DNA from: Akkermansiaceae bacterium
GTDB taxonomy: Bacteria; Verrucomicrobiota; Verrucomicrobiia; Verrucomicrobiales; Akkermansiaceae
Reading direction: 5' to 3'
NCBI GenBank assembly: GCA_029287105.1
Contig: JARFRT010000285.1
Location: forward strand, 1 to 7,109
DNA: 7,109 nt
Positions 4,512-7,109 of the stretch are shown in pieces. Numbering within the stretch: the first letter of the stretch is position 1; each line of letters starts with the position of its first letter. The position numbers and the translations under genes were made by a program. The notes beneath the pieces are model-generated. The model was not told the DNA's origin and made no database searches. It was given only the letters and a program-made list of their open reading frames with translations.

Positions 4512-6317
4512 TCATTGAATCTCCAGATACATCGCCATCTTGGGGGGGAGGTCGGCAATGGCGAGACCTGTTTTACCAAGTTGATCCGTCATGGATGGGG
4601 CCGTGAAACGGGTGCCCAGTCGGTCGGTGAACGTGAGCTTGTCGCACTGCGGGTACTTGCCCCCGAGCCATCTGAGGGGGTCATCCGGGATCTGGACGTG
4701 GACGTCTTCGAGGGTCTCGGACGGGTGCAGGTTGACCACGACAAGAAACGCCTGACCGGAGGACGGGTCGCGGCGCAGGAAGCTGTGCAGCCAGTGGCCC
4801 GAGGTGTGTTCATGGGGGAGTCGGCCGTAGCGGACGTTGTCCCGGTTGGCATGGTTGAGGCCGTAGAAATCCCCGTGGGCGAAGGCGGGTTGGGCGCAGA
4901 GTTTGAGCAGGCGGGCGTAGAAGGCGCGCAGGTTTTTCTGGGCGGGCGTGAGCCTGACTCCGTCGTAGCGGTGGTTGTTGACCCACGGGACCAGGGTGGG
5001 GAGTATGCCGTAATCGAAGATGCTGCTGCGACCGTCATCGCCGCTGAATCCCTCGGCGCCGTCGGCCGGTTCGCCCGTTTCCTGGCCGTTGTAGAGCATG
5101 ATGGGGCCACGGCCGAGGCCGAACAGGATGGCCGAGACCGGGATGCCGATGTCCATACCGCACCCTGCCCAGTTTCCCGGGGAGGCGAGGCGGACTTCAT
5201 CGTGGTTTTCGGCGTAGCGCAGTGACTGGTGGAACAGGGGTGAAAACGGATTGGCGGTGGAGTCGATGTCGTTGGCCCACTTGCCGCCCTCCACGGTGTG
5301 TTTGATGATGTCGTAGGTCGGGTCGTCGTAAACGGCATCGAACCCTGCGGCTAACAACTCTTCGAGGACGTTGCCATCAGTGAGTTTTGACGGGTCGTTG
5401 TCGTAGGCCTCCGCCATAAAAAAGGTGTCGGCGTCGCGTTTTTTACACCGGCGTGTTTGCCAGGCCCAGTAGGCCATCGGGATCATGTGGGCCATGTCGA
5501 CGCGGAAGCCATCGACGCCCATGCCCTGCCAGTAGGCGAGGATGGCATCCATTTTTTGCCAGGTGTCCGGAGTGTCCTCGGCGGCGGCGTCCGGCGGTGG
5601 CAGCGGGTGGAGGTCGTCGCGCGGCGGGCCGACGGTGAAGTTGTGGCCGTAGTTCAGTTTGATGGTTTCAAACCAATCGTGGATCGACGGCGTCCAGGAG
5701 ATGACGTTGTTGCCGGTGACACGTCCGAAGCTGCTTTCCGGCGGATACGGCTGGTGACCGTGTTCAGTCGGGAGCCTGAGTGGCGGCCCGCCTCCCTGAT
5801 GGAGTTCACCGAGATAGTAAAAGTTGTTGTTGATGTCGAAAAACCTGCCGGTGTCGTCGTCCTTGCCAAACGAGAGATCGGGGCGGATGTCGCTGCTGTA
5901 GGACCGGGCGACGTGGTTGGGGACGAAGTCGATGACCGCCTTGAGTTGGTGCTTTTTCATGCGCACCAGCAGGGCGCGGAATTCATCGAGGCGCTTGGCG
6001 GGGTCGACGGCGTAATCCGGGCAGACGTCAAAGTAATCCCGGATGGCATAGGGTGAGCCCGCCTTGCCCTTGACCAGCAGAGGGTTGTCGGCGGGGCGGT
6101 CGGGGTATGCGGTGGAACTGGCTTGCTCTAACACGCCGGTCAGCCAGATGTGGGTGATGCCGAGGTTTTTGATCGAGGCCAGCGCGGCGTCATTGATGTC
6201 ATCAAACTTGCCGCAACCGTTTTCGGCGATCGTGCCATTGGCCGTCAGTGTCTCACAGGTGTTGCCGAAGTGGCGCACCATGAGCTGGTAGATATGGGGT
6301 CGGGCAGGTTGTTCCAC
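4512..6317 (-). CDS. Alpha-amylase-family (GH13) glycoside hydrolase
   Basis: The 601-residue product is a GH13 (beta/alpha)8-barrel enzyme acting on alpha-glucans or related alpha-glucosides. All four conserved regions are intact: region I VIDFVPNHV (D130, N134, H135), region II GFRVDMAHM (nucleophile D274), region III FFMAEAYD (acid/base E303) and region IV AENHDE (N371, H372, D373). An insert between barrel strand 3 and helix 3 (about 137-215) would be domain B. Residues from about 510 to 601 look like the C-terminal beta-sandwich. The N-terminal segment IYQLMVRHFGN...NGTIAENGCGKFDDIND followed by LGITHIWLTGV resembles alpha-amylase-like proteins of Bacteroidota and Verrucomicrobiota. There is no signal peptide, so the enzyme is probably cytoplasmic, working on glycogen or imported oligosaccharides. 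The start is GTG at 6317; the first in-frame ATG would cut 12 conserved-looking residues. ruvX ends 53 nt upstream in the same direction. The exact substrate and GH13 subfamily are not resolved. Confidence 0.95.
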   Translation of the reverse strand: MEQPARPHIYQLMVRHFGNTCETLTANGTIAENGCGKFDDINDAALASIKNLGITHIWLTGVLEQASSTAYPDRPADNPLLVKGKAGSPYAIRDYFDVCPDYAVDPAKRLDEFRALLVRMKKHQLKAVIDFVPNHVARSYSSDIRPDLSFGKDDDTGRFFDINNNFYYLGELHQGGGPPLRLPTEHGHQPYPPESSFGRVTGNNVISWTPSIHDWFETIKLNYGHNFTVGPPRDDLHPLPPPDAAAEDTPDTWQKMDAILAYWQGMGVDGFRVDMAHMIPMAYWAWQTRRCKKRDADTFFMAEAYDNDPSKLTDGNVLEELLAAGFDAVYDDPTYDIIKHTVEGGKWANDIDSTANPFSPLFHQSLRYAENHDEVRLASPGNWAGCGMDIGIPVSAILFGLGRGPIMLYNGQETGEPADGAEGFSGDDGRSSIFDYGILPTLVPWVNNHRYDGVRLTPAQKNLRAFYARLLKLCAQPAFAHGDFYGLNHANRDNVRYGRLPHEHTSGHWLHSFLRRDPSSGQAFLVVVNLHPSETLEDVHVQIPDDPLRWLGGKYPQCDKLTFTDRLGTRFTAPSMTDQLGKTGLAIADLPPKMAMYLEIQ

Positions 6318-6370
6318 GGCGAGATTGATGGGCTGGGTTGGACGGGGAGATTGGATAGGGCAGGGGGCTG

Positions 6371-6805
6371 CTAAAATTCGGCGCCTCCGGAGAACCCGAG
6401 CCAGTTGTTGAGGATTTCCACGGCGGCGGCCTGGTCGATGACGGCTTTTTGACGTTTGGCATTTTTCCCCGCCTGATGGAGCTTGGCGGCGGCGGCCACG
6501 GTGGTCAGGGTTTCATCGCAGAAATGGAGGGGGAGTCCGGGCAGCCGCTCCTTGAGCTTTTTGCCAAACTTCCTCACCTTGATCGACGCGGTCCCCTCGC
6601 TGCCGTCGAGGCGGAGAGGCAGCCCGAGCACGAGTTGCTTGACCTGCCGCTGCTGCACCAGCTCGGCGATACGCTCGATCGGGTCGGTGCTGCGCACGTG
6701 GATGGTTTCCACCGGGTGCGCCATGATCCCGATGGGATCCGTCGCGGCGATGCCGATACGGGCGTCGCCATGATCGATGGCCAGGACTGGATGTTCTTGG
6801 GTCAT
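6371..6805 (-). CDS. ruvX: YqgF/RuvX family RNase H-fold nuclease (pre-16S rRNA processing)
   Basis: The 144-residue length is normal for RuvX/YqgF, an RNase H-fold protein linked to maturation of the 16S rRNA 5' end and annotated as a putative Holliday junction resolvase. Visible motifs are LAIDHGDARIGIAATDP (catalytic D11, with G13 and R16), LVLGLPLRLDGSEG (59-71), DETLTT (E98) and the C-terminal VIDQAAAVEILNNWL (D124). The usual Arg of the DERLTT motif is Thr here, a tolerated-looking change. The ATG at 6805 gives the expected start just before the first beta strand. A GH13 gene follows after 53 nt in the same direction with no terminator between, so the two are probably co-transcribed. 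The 304 nt upstream hold only degenerate repeats and no obvious promoter. Confidence 0.93.
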   Translation of the reverse strand: MTQEHPVLAIDHGDARIGIAATDPIGIMAHPVETIHVRSTDPIERIAELVQQRQVKQLVLGLPLRLDGSEGTASIKVRKFGKKLKERLPGLPLHFCDETLTTVAAAAKLHQAGKNAKRQKAVIDQAAAVEILNNWLGFSGGAEF

Positions 6806-6856
6806 GTTCTTACTGCGAAATACGCGAGAGTGCTTGGGCTGCTACTTCAATTTCAA

Positions 6857-6886
6857 CCGCGAAAAAAGACGAAATGCGCGAAAGGA
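6857..6886. repeat. CGCGAAA-type degenerate repeat
   Basis: CCGCGAAAAAAGACGAAATG followed by CGCGAAAGGA shows three CGAAA units at a period of about 10 nt. A shorter relative, GCGAAATACGCGAGA, sits at 6815-6829, between here and ruvX. Such repeats are, to my recollection, scattered in verrucomicrobial intergenic DNA. Confidence 0.5.
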
Positions 6887-6926
6887 TGACTTGGGTTGCG
6901 GGCTTGGGTTGCTCATTCATTTTGGA

Positions 6927-6947
6927 ACCACGGAATACACGGAAGTA
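6927..6947. repeat. ACGGAATAC-type degenerate repeat
   Basis: The segment begins ACCACGGAATACACGGAAG, with ACGGAA repeated at a 10-nt period. It has the same architecture as the CGCGAAA-type repeat 40 nt away, but with C-ACGGAA in place of CGCGAAA. It is the source of spurious TTEYTE-like translations. Confidence 0.55.
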
Positions 6948-6969
6948 TTTTCTGGCGGAGCCTGTCTTA

Positions 6970-7037
6970 CTTGGTTTTTGGAGTTTAAGACTTAGAGTTT
7001 TTGACCCTTGGTATTTGGAGTTTGAAACTTGGAGTTT
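6970..7037. repeat. Tandem TTGGAGTTT-type repeat, two copies of 31 nt
   Basis: Copy 1 at 6970-7000 and copy 2 at 7007-7037 (period 37) match at 27 of 31 positions. Both begin CTTGGTWTTTGGAGTTT. Each copy also has an internal TTGGAGTTT/TTAGAGTTT echo. A third, more divergent copy lies at 2576-2606 before trpC. Confidence 0.7.
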
Positions 7038-7109
7038 ATCCCCCTTGGGCCTTTGGGTGTTTCGTCATTTAAGGGGTGTTGAGTGCTTGGTGTATGGGTG
7101 GCCTAGTGC

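Larger units (their letters stand above)
6806..7109. other. Gene-free region with several degenerate repeat families
   Basis: No credible gene is seen in these 304 nt on either strand. The open frames here read through short repeats. The content includes CGCGAAATA-like repeats (6815-6829, 6857-6886), three CTTGGGYTGC copies (6833-6842, 6890-6899, 6903-6912), an ACGGAATAC-like repeat (6927-6947) and a TTGGAGTTT-like tandem (6970-7037). The last 70 nt, 7040-7109, show nothing recognisable. The region must contain the ruvX promoter unless ruvX is transcribed from outside. Confidence 0.7.

Noticed and set aside
4515..6056. Long plus-strand frames opposite the GH13 gene (4515-5225, 5457-6056) and the minus frame 4589-5338
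   Set aside because: They are shadows of a gene with all GH13 motifs intact. They show no family motifs themselves and have low-complexity composition typical of G+C-rich antisense.
6777..6995. 72-codon plus-strand frame containing GTTEYTEVF
   Set aside because: It is a translation of the CGCGAAATA and ACGGAATAC repeats; such proteins are annotation artefacts.

Overview
The window looks like a stretch of a bacterial chromosome, most likely from a free-living Verrucomicrobiota (an Akkermansiaceae/Verrucomicrobiales-type genome). The reasons are a PEP-CTERM (exosortase-sorted) surface protein, weak or absent Shine-Dalgarno sequences, a tRNA with encoded CCA, moderately high G+C coding DNA, and short degenerate intergenic repeats (ACGGAATAC-, CGCGAAATA- and TTGGAGTTT-like). 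The phylum is an inference from style, not from a marker gene.

Layout. Positions 1-1984 hold two minus-strand genes for exported proteins: an endonuclease/exonuclease/phosphatase-fold enzyme (1127-1978) and, downstream of it, a helical-repeat protein of unknown function that runs off the left edge (1-1022). Positions 1985-2437 hold a tRNA-Gly(GCC) gene on the minus strand (2363-2437) with its terminator. A 63-bp block, comprising the last 19 nt of the tRNA and the terminator, is repeated 275 bp further downstream. Between the two blocks lie two tandem 54-nt units, each with two hairpins. Every stem difference between the units is compensated on the other side of the stem. This is the most unusual part of the window.

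Positions 2618-3403 (plus) encode a complete indole-3-glycerol phosphate synthase (trpC), apparently outside any trp operon. Positions 3597-4508 (plus) encode a PEP-CTERM protein preceded by a palindrome and a leader with competing hairpins. Its stop codon is 3 nt from that of a convergent minus-strand gene for a GH13 alpha-amylase-family enzyme (4512-6317, GTG start). Upstream of that gene in the same direction is ruvX/yqgF (6371-6805), so ruvX and the amylase gene probably form a two-gene transcription unit. Positions 6806-7109 contain no credible gene but several short degenerate repeats, one family of which recurs just upstream of trpC.

The genes do not form one pathway: they are housekeeping functions (trpC, ruvX, tRNA-Gly), polysaccharide metabolism (GH13) and exported or surface proteins. 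No CRISPR array, transposase or integrase gene is visible.
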